37,189 bases of DNA from Prochlorococcus sp. AG-355-I04 (GTDB lineage Bacteria; Cyanobacteriota; Cyanobacteriia; PCC-6307; Cyanobiaceae): positions 1-37,189 of the forward strand of contig QCDL01000004.1 of assembly GCA_003280915.1 (NCBI GenBank). The letters are read 5' to 3'. The notes below the pieces were generated by a model that worked only from the letters and a program-made list of their open reading frames with translations, was not told where the DNA came from and did not search any database. The translations under genes and the position numbers were made by a program. Shown one piece after another: positions 24,786 through 33,839 of this stretch; the first letter of the stretch is position 1, and each line of letters begins with the position of its first letter.

Positions 24786-26144
24786 TTAGTCTTCTAATTC
24801 TATTTGTATTTGTCTTTCATAAATTGATTCTTCATTAAAAGCTCTTGCTATCAAGAAACTGGCAATGCAGCTAATTAACACAGGTTTCATTATTAATAAA
24901 TTTTTTGTTAAAGCAAAAGCTAAAAACATTGCTGTTATTGGCGTTCGCGAACATCCTGCTACGAAAGCTCCCATTCCCGCAAAAATGTATGTACTTGGTG
25001 CATGTCCTGTAGCAATTTCCACCCAGCTCCCCATTATTAGTCCGATTGACCCTCCTAAAGTAAGCATTGGATAGAATAATCCTCCAGGAGCTCCAGATGC
25101 TGCAGCTAAACCTGTCGTGATAAATAGTACTAAAACTGCTAATAAAGCAATTCCAATACTTGTATTTTGTTCAGCTATTATTTTCTGTAATTCATCTAAA
25201 TTATGAAATGTACTGGGTAAAAAAGAGTAGATACTTCCTAAAATAAGCCCACAGATACTCATTTTTAAAACAAATTTATTTTTATACCACTTTTTCCCAA
25301 GATTTTGCATTAACAAAACATATCTGCTGTACAATTCTGCAAATATCCCAATAATTATCCCTAGTAAAACTAAATAAATAAAATCTACGGGTAAGAAAAA
25401 AACTGATGGGTCATATTCTTTTTGAATCAAAAATCCGAGGTTAAAATCAAAGCCTCCTGCTTTAGGATCTAAACCCAAGGCTTGAATAATATCAGCAGAT
25501 GAATCTGCAATAAAAGTTGTAATTACTACTAATAATAAAATTACTGGTCTAGCAGAGTTTAATAACTCCTCTATTGCATAGATAAACCCTCCTAATGGAG
25601 CGCTAAATACTGCAGCTATTCCAGCACCACCACCTGCTGCTACTATTACTCTTCTGAAAGCTGTAGGAGCCTTGAGCCACTTGGCCATTTGCCAAGCTAC
25701 GGATCCTCCCATTTGAACTGATGGACCTTCTGGACCCAAAGGGAATCCACTACCAATCGCAATAATTCCTGATAAGAGCTTTACTAATCCTACTTTTAAA
25801 TTCATTGGAACTTTTTTATGTCTTAAGAAACCCATGATTTGACTCACACCTGAACCTTTTGCAGCAGGTGCTATATTTTTGATCAAATATCCTGCAATAG
25901 CTCCTCCTAGAGCTCCAAAAATAGGTAAGATTATAATAGATGGGAGTTGATCTAATAATGCTAACCTCCAATTATTAATAAAATAGATTCCAGTTTTAAA
26001 AGATATACTTGTAATTGAAGCCCCTAGGCCAGTTAATAAGAGCGAAAATGCAACGACCAGAGATCTTTGTTTTAATAATTTTTTGATGCTACGAGAAGAA
26101 TTATTACTTGTTTTTTGAATATTATCTTTTATAAAGTTTGGCAT
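24786..26144 (-). CDS. ClC-family chloride channel/antiporter
   Basis: A 452-aa integral membrane protein of the ClC family, moving chloride or another anion, probably in exchange for protons. About ten or more hydrophobic segments are visible. The ion-path motifs are KGSGVSQIMG (equivalent to GSGIP, here without the proline), GPEGPSVQMGG (equivalent to GREGP, retaining the gating glutamate but with Pro for the basic residue), and APGGLFYPML (GxFxP). FSAPLGGFIYAIEELL keeps the EE pair whose second glutamate is the internal proton site of E. coli ClC, which favours an antiporter. There are no C-terminal CBS domains. It follows acnB by nine bases on the same strand, so the two may share a transcript. 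The transported ion is not determined. Confidence 0.93.
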   Translation of the reverse strand: MPNFIKDNIQKTSNNSSRSIKKLLKQRSLVVAFSLLLTGLGASITSISFKTGIYFINNWRLALLDQLPSIIILPIFGALGGAIAGYLIKNIAPAAKGSGVSQIMGFLRHKKVPMNLKVGLVKLLSGIIAIGSGFPLGPEGPSVQMGGSVAWQMAKWLKAPTAFRRVIVAAGGGAGIAAVFSAPLGGFIYAIEELLNSARPVILLLVVITTFIADSSADIIQALGLDPKAGGFDFNLGFLIQKEYDPSVFFLPVDFIYLVLLGIIIGIFAELYSRYVLLMQNLGKKWYKNKFVLKMSICGLILGSIYSFLPSTFHNLDELQKIIAEQNTSIGIALLAVLVLFITTGLAAASGAPGGLFYPMLTLGGSIGLIMGSWVEIATGHAPSTYIFAGMGAFVAGCSRTPITAMFLAFALTKNLLIMKPVLISCIASFLIARAFNEESIYERQIQIELED

Positions 26145-26153
26145 GGTCCATGG

Positions 26154-28727
26154 TTACTTTGTCAAGCTGAAATCGTGTATTTCATCAAATTGAAGATAAC
26201 GATAAAGTTCATTTGAATATGGATTAATTTTATTTTTAGTAATATCCTGATATTCTTCTATTTCAGGTATTTTTCCAAGCAGCGCACAAACTGCTGCCAA
26301 TTCTGCACTCCCTAAAAATACTTGCGCATTCTTGCCAAGTCTATTGTCAAAATTTCTTGTACTGGTAGAAAATACTACAGAACCTTCATCAACTCTTGCT
26401 TGATTTCCCATACATAAAGAACAGCCTGGCAACTCTAATCTTGCACCACAATCTTCGAAAATTTTATAGTAACCTTCAGCTTTTAGAGTTTCTTCATCCA
26501 TCTTTGTTGGTGGACAAATCCATAATTTAGCTTTTAAATTTTCTATTCCTTCAAGAACCTTTGCAGCTGCCCTGTAATGACCAATATTAGTCATGCAAGA
26601 ACCTATAAAAACCTCGTCAATATTTGTATTTGCAACATCAGTGATTTCTTTTACATTATCTGGATCATTAGGGCAAGCAACTATAGGTTGTGTTACTTTT
26701 GCTAAATCAATTTCAATGATTTCTTCATACTGAGCGTTTGAATCTGGTTGAATTAATGATGGTTTTTTTAACCAATTTTTCATATCATTTATTCTTCTTG
26801 AAATCGATTTTGAATCTTGATAATTGCTCTCGATCATTTTTTCTAGCAGGCAAATATTGCTTTTTAAATATTCTTGAACAGTTTCTTGGGATAAAAGTAT
26901 TGTGCTACCAGCGCATGAGCGTTCTGCTGTAGCATCAGTCAGTTCAAAAGCTTGTTCAAGTTTTAGGTTTGGTAATCCCTCAATTTCCATAATTTTCCCG
27001 TTGAATATATTTTTCTTACTTTCTTTTTCAACAGTTAAGAGTCCTTTTTTTATTGCGAAGAGGGGGATTGCATTAACTAAATCTCTAAGAGTAATTCCTG
27101 GTAATAATTCTCCCTTAAATTTAACCAGCACAGATTCGGGCATATTTAATGGCATTGATCCTATTGCAGCGGCAAATGCAACAATACCTGAGCCTCCAGG
27201 AAATGAAATGCCAAGAGGAAATCTTGTATGACTATCTCCACCTGTGCCAACAGTATCAGGAAGAAGCATTCTGTTAAGCCAGCTATGAATGATGCCGTCT
27301 CCAGGCTTAAGAGCTACTCCACCTCTTTGAGATATAAAATCAGGTAATTCTTTATGGGTAAGTAGATCTACTGGTTTAGGATATGCAGCAGTGTGACAAA
27401 AACTTTGCATCACTAAATCTGCAGTAAATCCTAAACAGGCTAGTTCTTTTAGTTCATCTCTAGTCATTGGTCCAGTAGTATCTTGACTGCCAACTGTAGT
27501 CATAATTGGCTCACAGGTCATTCCTGGCCTAACTCCATCTAAACCGCATGCTTTGCCTACTATTTTTTGAGCTTGAGTAAATCCGGCACTACTTTCGGTT
27601 GGATTTTGTGGTCTTGTAAATATTTCACTTGGTTGATAATCTAATTTGTTTCTAATTTTGTCTGTAAGAGATCTTCCAATCATAAGATTAATTCTTCCGC
27701 CAGCTTGAATTTCATCAGTAAGAGTTGATGGATACAACTCGAATTTGCTTATTAATTCTTCAGTATTTGATTCTTTTTCAATTTTTTTAATAATGCCTTT
27801 ATAGGGATATATTTTTATAACATCTCCTGTTTTCATTTGAGATACGTCAGCTTCTATAGGTAAAGCTCCTGAATCTTGTGCAGTATTGAAGAAAATTGGG
27901 GCTATTTTGCTGCCAATTATTATTCCACCTGTTTTTTTGTTGGGAACAAAAGCGATATCTTCTCCTATATGCCAAATGAGTGAATTAATAGCAGATTTTC
28001 TAGAACTTCCTGTTCCAACAACGTCTCCAACATAAGCTACTGGTAAATTTTGTTTTTTTAAATTATCAAGAATCTGGAGTCCATCAGGTTTTTTGAATTC
28101 CAACATAGCTAATGCATGCATTGGAATATCCGGGCGTGTTGTTGCATGTACTGCTGGAGATAAGTCGTCTGTGTTTGTCTCACCGTCAACTTTAAATACT
28201 AAACAAGTAATTTCTTTCTCCAGAACTTTTTTATTTTTGAACCATTCTCCATTTGCCCAACTATTTACAACCTCTTTTGCATAAAAATTATTTTGAGATA
28301 ATTCATAAATTTCATTAGCTGAGTCGTAAACAAGAATAATATTTTTTAAAACTTCTGCCGCTTTTTTAGCAAGTAAACTATTTTCTCCTTTCAGTATTTC
28401 AACCAAAGAATTTACATTATATCCGCCTATCATTGTTCCTAGAATTTCAATTGCTTTTTCGGGATTAATTGATTTGCAATATTTTTCGGAATTAACAATA
28501 GCTGTAAGCCAGCTTGCTTTTACATAAGCAGCCTCATCAACTCCTGGTGGAACTCTATTTATTAGTAAATCAAGTAAATAAGAAGAATCGTAAGTACTAT
28601 CTTGTTCTAATAATTTTGTAATACAATTTGTTTGCTCAGCATTTAAAGGTAAAGGAGGTATACCTTTGGTAGCTCTTTCAGCTACGTGATCAGCGTAATC
28701 TTTTAGCAATGTTTCCAAATTCTTCAT
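26154..28727 (-). CDS. acnB: Aconitate hydratase B
   Basis: AcnB isomerises citrate and isocitrate through cis-aconitate with a [4Fe-4S] cluster. The 857-aa length and domain order match bacterial AcnB (E. coli 865) rather than AcnA. An N-terminal HEAT-like helical domain (LPLNAEQTNCITKLLEQ) comes first, then the swivel domain (DDLSPAVHATTRPDIPMHA; VGTGSSRKSAINSL), followed by the catalytic core (GMTCEPIMTTVGSQDTTGPM; DTVGTGGDSHTRFP). The cluster cysteines lie in IGSCMTNIGHYRAA and in the pair GCSLCMGNQARV. The gene is divergent from the DAHP synthase gene with a 97-base spacer and precedes the ClC gene by nine bases. Confidence 0.98.
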   Translation of the reverse strand: MKNLETLLKDYADHVAERATKGIPPLPLNAEQTNCITKLLEQDSTYDSSYLLDLLINRVPPGVDEAAYVKASWLTAIVNSEKYCKSINPEKAIEILGTMIGGYNVNSLVEILKGENSLLAKKAAEVLKNIILVYDSANEIYELSQNNFYAKEVVNSWANGEWFKNKKVLEKEITCLVFKVDGETNTDDLSPAVHATTRPDIPMHALAMLEFKKPDGLQILDNLKKQNLPVAYVGDVVGTGSSRKSAINSLIWHIGEDIAFVPNKKTGGIIIGSKIAPIFFNTAQDSGALPIEADVSQMKTGDVIKIYPYKGIIKKIEKESNTEELISKFELYPSTLTDEIQAGGRINLMIGRSLTDKIRNKLDYQPSEIFTRPQNPTESSAGFTQAQKIVGKACGLDGVRPGMTCEPIMTTVGSQDTTGPMTRDELKELACLGFTADLVMQSFCHTAAYPKPVDLLTHKELPDFISQRGGVALKPGDGIIHSWLNRMLLPDTVGTGGDSHTRFPLGISFPGGSGIVAFAAAIGSMPLNMPESVLVKFKGELLPGITLRDLVNAIPLFAIKKGLLTVEKESKKNIFNGKIMEIEGLPNLKLEQAFELTDATAERSCAGSTILLSQETVQEYLKSNICLLEKMIESNYQDSKSISRRINDMKNWLKKPSLIQPDSNAQYEEIIEIDLAKVTQPIVACPNDPDNVKEITDVANTNIDEVFIGSCMTNIGHYRAAAKVLEGIENLKAKLWICPPTKMDEETLKAEGYYKIFEDCGARLELPGCSLCMGNQARVDEGSVVFSTSTRNFDNRLGKNAQVFLGSAELAAVCALLGKIPEIEEYQDITKNKINPYSNELYRYLQFDEIHDFSLTK

Positions 28728-28824
28728 TAGTAAGGTTTAATGCCTAATCTATTGTTATTTTTAATATTGAAAAGGAGAGTATTCATAAATGCTTTTTTAA
28801 ATATTCAAATTTCTTAATTAACCA

Positions 28825-29892
28825 ATGACGACATCATCAAATAATTCAGCTTTAGAAAAGACATCAGATTTACATGTTGTTGAAACACGTCCATTAATAC
28901 CTCCAAGCAGATTACATAATGATATACCTTTAGATCACGCCTCTGCTAATACAGTATCTAAAACAAGAAGATCGATACAAAATATTTTGCATCATAATGA
29001 TCAGAAGCTTCTTGTAATAGTGGGTCCTTGTTCAATTCATGATTTAGACGCTGCAAAGGAATATTCAAAATATATTCAAAACTTTCGAGAAATTTATAAA
29101 GATAAATTAGAAATAATAATGAGAGTATATTTTGAGAAGCCAAGAACAACTATTGGTTGGAAGGGATTAATAAATGATCCTCATCTAGATGATTCTTATG
29201 ATATTAATACTGGATTAAGAAGGGCAAGAAGTTTGCTTTCATATCTAGCAACTCGTGGCATACCTTCTGCTACAGAATTACTAGATCCAATTGTTCCTCA
29301 ATACATTGCCGACTTAATAAGTTGGACAGCTATAGGCGCGCGGACTACTGAAAGTCAAACTCATAGGGAAATGGCATCTGGATTATCTATGCCTATTGGC
29401 TTTAAAAATGGAACTGATGGTTCTTTTGCAACTGCAATTAATGCAATGCAGTCAGCTTCAAAATCACATCATTTCTTAGGCGTAAATGAAAATGGAATGG
29501 CTTCAATTGTTAATACCACAGGAAATCCAGATGGACATATAGTTTTAAGGGGCGGGTCAAAAGGTCCAAATTTTGAAAGTGAACACGTAAAAAGAATTTC
29601 ATCTGAATTGCAGCAATGTAATCTCCCCTATAAAGTGATGATTGATTGTAGTCATGGTAATTCCAATAAAGACTTCCGAAAACAGTCGGAAGTACTAAAA
29701 AATATAGCTTCTCAAATTAGTAATGGTGAAAAAAATATTTTAGGAGTTATGCTTGAAAGTCATTTAAAGGAAGGAAATCAAAAACTTTTAAAAAAAGAGG
29801 ATCTCCAGTTTGGCAGAAGCATTACAGATGCATGCATAGATATAGAAACGACAAAAGAATTACTCGCTATTTTATACAATGCACTTAGCTAG
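28825..29892 (+). CDS. 3-Deoxy-7-phosphoheptulonate synthase (class I DAHP synthase)
   Basis: This enzyme condenses PEP and erythrose-4-phosphate in the first step of the shikimate pathway. The 355-aa protein is the microbial AroF/AroG/AroH type: VGPCSIHD (66-73), with the metal-ligand cysteine, RVYFEKPRTTIGWKGL, GARTTESQTHREMASGLS, GFKNGTDGS, LRGGSKGPNF and MIDCSHGNS. The N-terminal 45 residues (RPLIPPSRLHNDIPLD) are the segment that forms the allosteric aromatic-amino-acid site in this class, but which amino acid inhibits it cannot be told. An in-frame stop shortly upstream fixes the ATG at 28825 as the earliest ATG. aroE is also in the window but unlinked. The 3' end overlaps the convergent lipid-kinase gene by eight bases. 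Confidence 0.96.
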   Translation: MTTSSNNSALEKTSDLHVVETRPLIPPSRLHNDIPLDHASANTVSKTRRSIQNILHHNDQKLLVIVGPCSIHDLDAAKEYSKYIQNFREIYKDKLEIIMRVYFEKPRTTIGWKGLINDPHLDDSYDINTGLRRARSLLSYLATRGIPSATELLDPIVPQYIADLISWTAIGARTTESQTHREMASGLSMPIGFKNGTDGSFATAINAMQSASKSHHFLGVNENGMASIVNTTGNPDGHIVLRGGSKGPNFESEHVKRISSELQQCNLPYKVMIDCSHGNSNKDFRKQSEVLKNIASQISNGEKNILGVMLESHLKEGNQKLLKKEDLQFGRSITDACIDIETTKELLAILYNALS

Positions 29893-30526
29893 TAATAAAA
29901 AAACTATAAAATAATGCTGAAGAAATTGGAACGATGAAATTATCTATTCCTAAAACACTAAATTGTTCGAGCAATGTCGCAAAAAAAGCTATCGTAAAAT
30001 AATTCAAATTTAAACTATTTTGTTGGACGTATCCTACGGAGCAAACTACTATCAAACTTGTTAAAAACATTGTCATGGTGCCAAATAAAGATTTTTTTTG
30101 TTTAAAAAAAATCCAACTCTTTGAGTCAATACTTTTTCCTATTAACCCAGCTAATCCATCACCAAAAGTCATTATGAAAAATCCAGTAATTAATGCATAT
30201 GGATCTTTATCCCAGAACAGATAAATCAAAATAAATATACTTAGACAATAAAATAAAGTTCCATAACTCTTTCTCTCAATATCCTCAATTGTTGGCAATA
30301 ATTTATAGGTGTAATTGATGAAAACCATTAATGAAACAATTCCTGTGAAAATTAGAGCAGAGTTTTGATTAATTTTTAAAAATTGAGCAATTGGTATTAA
30401 AGGTCCTATTCCAATATGTACTATTTTTCTGACGATTTCTCTGCTATCTTCATTATATTTTTTGAAAACTATTGATATTAGAAAAATTGAAAATAAATAT
30501 AATAAAATTACAGTAAATTTTATCAA
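29885..30526 (-). CDS. VTE5/dolichol-kinase-like membrane CTP-dependent lipid kinase
   Basis: A 213-aa membrane protein with about six or seven hydrophobic spans. EIVRKIVHIGIGPLIPI near the N terminus, FGDGLAGLIGK in the middle and KKSLFGTMTMFL are the motifs of the phosphatidate cytidylyltransferase/dolichol kinase superfamily, and the order fits phytol kinase (VTE5-like) proteins of phototrophs, which phosphorylate phytol released from chlorophyll. The substrate is an inference: farnesol or another prenol is also possible. The start is a TTG at 30526, five bases after the stop of the sigma-factor gene, with no nearby ATG, so it is likely read from the sigma-factor transcript. Its 3' end overlaps the DAHP synthase gene by eight bases. 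Confidence 0.85.
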   Translation of the reverse strand: MIKFTVILLYLFSIFLISIVFKKYNEDSREIVRKIVHIGIGPLIPIAQFLKINQNSALIFTGIVSLMVFINYTYKLLPTIEDIERKSYGTLFYCLSIFILIYLFWDKDPYALITGFFIMTFGDGLAGLIGKSIDSKSWIFFKQKKSLFGTMTMFLTSLIVVCSVGYVQQNSLNLNYFTIAFFATLLEQFSVLGIDNFIVPISSALFYSFFITS

Positions 30527-30531
30527 TTTGT

Positions 30532-31554
30532 TTAAGCTGCTTTTTGATGAGTTGTCATTACTCTTAGTTTTAATATTGCTTTAGCTTCTAGTTGTCTTAC
30601 TCTTTCTCGTGAAACATTAATTTGTCTTCCTATTTCTGCGAGTGTTAATGGTTCTTCTCCATCTAGGCCAAATCTGAGTTTCATTATTTTTTGTTCTCTC
30701 TCATTTAATTGAGAAAGCCAAGTTCCTAAATGCTCTTTTTGAATAGTTCTATCCATACCTTCCATAGGCTCTTCACAGTTTGGATCAGGTATGAGTTCGC
30801 CAAGTGTACTTCTATCCTCTTCGCCTCTTGCATGAGCATCTAAGGAAGCGCAAGGGGCACTTTGCGAAATCAAATCTTCTAAATCTTTTTGATCAATTCC
30901 CATTTCAGTTGCCATTTCCAATCTCGTAGGTTGCCTACCAAATTTATGTGATAATTCTCTAGAAACTCTTCTCATTTTGGATAGTTTTTCACTTATGTGA
31001 ATAGGCAAACGGATTGTTCTTGCGCTGTTATCAATAGCCCTTGTCATTCCTTGCCTAATCCACCAGTAAGCATAAGTTGAGAATTTATATCCCATAGCAG
31101 GATCAAATTTATCTACAGCTCTTTCAAGCCCAATAGCTCCTTCTTGGACAAGGTCTAATAATTCAAGACCTTGATTTTGGTATTTTTTTGCGACGGAGAC
31201 AACAAGCCTTAGATTAGCTGCCATCATTCTATCTCTAGCTCTTTTGCCAATTTTAATTTGATAAAGATTTCGTTGAGTTCTATCAGTTTCAGGAATTTGC
31301 AGCAACTTTTTCATGTTCTGAACATGATGAGCTAACTCTATTTCCTCTGCTGGAGTCAAAAGAGGTACTCTTCCAATGCTACTTAAGTAATGGCCAATAG
31401 AATCTGAAGCGAGTCTGCCAGATTTTTTTTGGCTTTGTTTTGCCGTAAGACTGGATTTCGATTTGCGAGTCTTGCCCGCAGTGTTTGGTAATCTTGGCTC
31501 ATCAAAATTATTATCTGAAGAGCTTTTTGCAGATTCCAGAGGGATCCCCATCAC
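30532..31554 (-). CDS. Group 2 RNA polymerase sigma factor (sigma-70 family)
   Basis: This 340-aa RpoD-like sigma factor directs RNA polymerase to a promoter subset. It lacks the long region 1.1 of primary sigma factors; a basic, Ser/Lys-rich N terminus (about 1-47) precedes region 1.2 (DSIGHYLSSIGRVPLLTPAE, 51-70). Core-binding region 2 follows (MAANLRLVVSVAKKY 111-125; LVQEGAIGLERAVDKFD), then the -10 recognition segment FSTYAYWWIRQGMTRAI (158-174) and region 3. Region 4.2 is a helix-turn-helix (LTLAEIGRQINVSRERVRQLEAK) for the -35 box. This is the group 2 type abundant in cyanobacteria. Two ATGs stand side by side at the start; a perfect AGGAGG lies eight bases before the first. The VTE5-like gene follows five bases after its stop. 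Confidence 0.95.
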   Translation of the reverse strand: MMGIPLESAKSSSDNNFDEPRLPNTAGKTRKSKSSLTAKQSQKKSGRLASDSIGHYLSSIGRVPLLTPAEEIELAHHVQNMKKLLQIPETDRTQRNLYQIKIGKRARDRMMAANLRLVVSVAKKYQNQGLELLDLVQEGAIGLERAVDKFDPAMGYKFSTYAYWWIRQGMTRAIDNSARTIRLPIHISEKLSKMRRVSRELSHKFGRQPTRLEMATEMGIDQKDLEDLISQSAPCASLDAHARGEEDRSTLGELIPDPNCEEPMEGMDRTIQKEHLGTWLSQLNEREQKIMKLRFGLDGEEPLTLAEIGRQINVSRERVRQLEAKAILKLRVMTTHQKAA

Positions 31555-31559
31555 CCTGG

Positions 31560-31565
31560 CCTCCT
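31560..31565 (-). promoter_or_regulatory. Consensus Shine-Dalgarno of the sigma-factor gene
   Basis: On the minus strand AGGAGG lies eight bases upstream of the first of two consecutive ATG codons. It is the best Shine-Dalgarno match noticed in the window and settles the start. Confidence 0.75.
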
Positions 31566-31688
31566 AAATAATGGATTTTTTAAAAAGCTAGCACTGAAAT
31601 TGAAATAAAAACTACTTTTACGTTGAAATTTTAAAGACAAAAAATTTTCATTTAATGCTTATTTCTTGAAATCCCTTGATATGAGATG

Positions 31689-31696
31689 ATTTTATA
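31689..31696 (-). promoter_or_regulatory. Candidate -10 element upstream of the sigma-factor gene
   Basis: On the minus strand TATAAAAT lies about 135 bases before the start codon, in the 206-base spacer between ppk and the sigma-factor gene. The spacer is otherwise AT-rich, with short A/T inverted repeats just after the ppk stop (about 31700-31745) that might help end ppk transcription. No -35 hexamer is clear. This is a weak call. Confidence 0.25.
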
Positions 31697-31760
31697 AAAA
31701 TTAAAAAAAATTTAAAATATTAAGTAATTTTTTTAAATGTTGTAAAAATAAATATTAATT

Positions 31761-33839
31761 TTATTTTTCTATGAGGTCAATTTGAGAACGATTATCCGAT
31801 GAATCTAATTTATATTTCGAATAAGAACCATCCTCCTTCATTATCCAAGAAAAGTAATCATCTTTAAGGTAGGTTTGTAAGAGCGAGTATATTTTAGATT
31901 TCAATTCGTAATCCTCTATAGGAGTTATAGCTTCTATTCTTCTATCAAGATTTCTCCTCATCCAATCTGCACTCCCAATAAAAACCTCATTATTACCGTT
32001 ATTACAAAACCAAAAAATTCTTGAGTGTTCAAGAAAATGGCCAATAATGCTTATAACTTTAATATTTTCACTTAAATTTTTTCTTTGGGGATACAAGCAA
32101 CAAATACCTCTTATGATAAGGCTAATTTTTACACCTGTGTCTGAAGCTAAATAAAGAAGTTTAATTATTTCTGGGTCTACTAAAGAATTCATTTTTGCAA
32201 TTATTTCAGCTTTTTTGCCTTCTTCTGCATTTTTAATTTCTCTCTTTATCAGAAATATAAATTTGTCTCTCATCGATGAGGGAGAAACTAATAACTTTTG
32301 ATAATTTTTTTGTTTAGAAAAACCTGATAGGTAGTTAAATAACTCAAGTAAATCTGATGCAATATCAGGATCAGTTGAAAGTAATCCTAAATCTGTATAA
32401 AACTTTGAAGTATTAGAGTTATAGTTTCCTGTTCCAATATGGAAATAATTCCTTAATCGTCCTTTTTCTTTTCTAACTATTAAAGCTATTTTTGTATGTG
32501 TTTTAAATCCTATGATTCCATATACAACATGAATCCCAGCTTGTTCAAGTTGTTTTGCCCATTGAATATTATTGTCTTCATCAAATCTTGCTTTTAGTTC
32601 AACAAGGGTCATTACTTCTTTTCCATTCTCTGCAGCTCTCATTAAAGCTGCGATGATAGGCGAATCCTTGGAAACTCGATATAAAGTAATTTTTATAGCC
32701 ATTACAAGTGGATCATCAGCTGCTTTGTTTATAAATTCTTCAACTGAAGTTCTAAATAAGTCGTATGGATGATGAAGCAGAATATTTTTTTTTCTAAGTA
32801 TATGAAAAATAGAATTAAGGTTTTTGTCTGAAGGTAAATCTAAATTTTTTAATTTTGGATGAGTTTTCCCAATTAGTAGATTTTCTTTTAAATCATTCCT
32901 ATTAATTTTTGTAAGCTGATTTAAATCATCAAGGCCTAAAAAACTTTTGCAAAAGTAAATATACTCTTTTTGTATTGAGATACTTTCAATGAGTAATTTC
33001 AGAATATTTTCTGGCATATCTGATTCAACTTCTAATCTAACTACGTCTCCTCCTAATCTTCTCTTTTGCAAACTTTGTTCAACTGCTAAAAGAAGATCAT
33101 CAGCTTCAAGTTCTTTTAATTCTAAATCTGCATCCCTTGTAACTCTAAAAAAAGAGTAATTTATACATTCCATTCCATTAAATAAAGTATTTATATTATT
33201 TCCAATTAAATCTTCAACACTTATGAAAAAATATGTACTTTCATCAACATGTTGAATGATTTCATTGGGAATTCGTATAAATCTATTTATATTTTTTGTT
33301 GGTATTTTTACTCTTACAAACTGATTTTTAGAATCTTCCCCATCTCTTATAAGTGCTGCCAAATTTAGACTTAAATTACTTATAAAAGGAAATGGATGTG
33401 CTGGATCAACAACTAATGGAGTTAATAAAGGGAAAATAGATGAAGTAAAATAGTTATTGCACCAATTTCTTTGATTTTCGCTTAGGTCCTTATATTTTTT
33501 TAAAATTATACCTTTTTCTTTTAGTTCACTATTTAATTCATCATTTATATAGTTTTCTTGTAGGTTTGTTAAATTCTTTACTTCTTTATTTATTTTTGTT
33601 AATTGCTGTTTAGGGGTAAGTCCATCAATACTTTTTTTTGTAATACCTGCTTCAACTTGAGCCTTTAATGAAGCTACCCTTACCATAAAAAATTCATCTA
33701 GATTATTACTAAAAATTGAACAAAATTTTACTTTATCTAGGATTTTGTACTCCTTTTCCATACCAGTTAGGAGTACTCTTTTATTGAATTCAATCCAACT
33801 TAATTCTCTATTAATAAAAAAATCAGCCTGGCTTTTCAT
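31761..33839 (-). CDS. ppk: Polyphosphate kinase (PPK1)
   Basis: PPK1 reversibly transfers the ATP gamma-phosphate onto polyphosphate. The 692-aa protein compares with 688 in E. coli. The N-terminal domain begins FFINRELSWIEFNKRVL, followed by the head domain (PFPFISNLSLNLA). The phospholipase-D-like C domains carry KTHTKIALI, whose histidine is the phosphorylated residue in E. coli (His435 equivalent), and 19 residues later the second conserved histidine in HIGTGNYN. FIGSADWMRRNLDRRIEA closes the second catalytic domain. The ATG overlaps the stop of the upstream MFS gene (TAATG), so expression is likely coupled to that transporter. The sigma-factor gene lies 206 bases downstream. Confidence 0.97.
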   Translation of the reverse strand: MKSQADFFINRELSWIEFNKRVLLTGMEKEYKILDKVKFCSIFSNNLDEFFMVRVASLKAQVEAGITKKSIDGLTPKQQLTKINKEVKNLTNLQENYINDELNSELKEKGIILKKYKDLSENQRNWCNNYFTSSIFPLLTPLVVDPAHPFPFISNLSLNLAALIRDGEDSKNQFVRVKIPTKNINRFIRIPNEIIQHVDESTYFFISVEDLIGNNINTLFNGMECINYSFFRVTRDADLELKELEADDLLLAVEQSLQKRRLGGDVVRLEVESDMPENILKLLIESISIQKEYIYFCKSFLGLDDLNQLTKINRNDLKENLLIGKTHPKLKNLDLPSDKNLNSIFHILRKKNILLHHPYDLFRTSVEEFINKAADDPLVMAIKITLYRVSKDSPIIAALMRAAENGKEVMTLVELKARFDEDNNIQWAKQLEQAGIHVVYGIIGFKTHTKIALIVRKEKGRLRNYFHIGTGNYNSNTSKFYTDLGLLSTDPDIASDLLELFNYLSGFSKQKNYQKLLVSPSSMRDKFIFLIKREIKNAEEGKKAEIIAKMNSLVDPEIIKLLYLASDTGVKISLIIRGICCLYPQRKNLSENIKVISIIGHFLEHSRIFWFCNNGNNEVFIGSADWMRRNLDRRIEAITPIEDYELKSKIYSLLQTYLKDDYFSWIMKEDGSYSKYKLDSSDNRSQIDLIEK

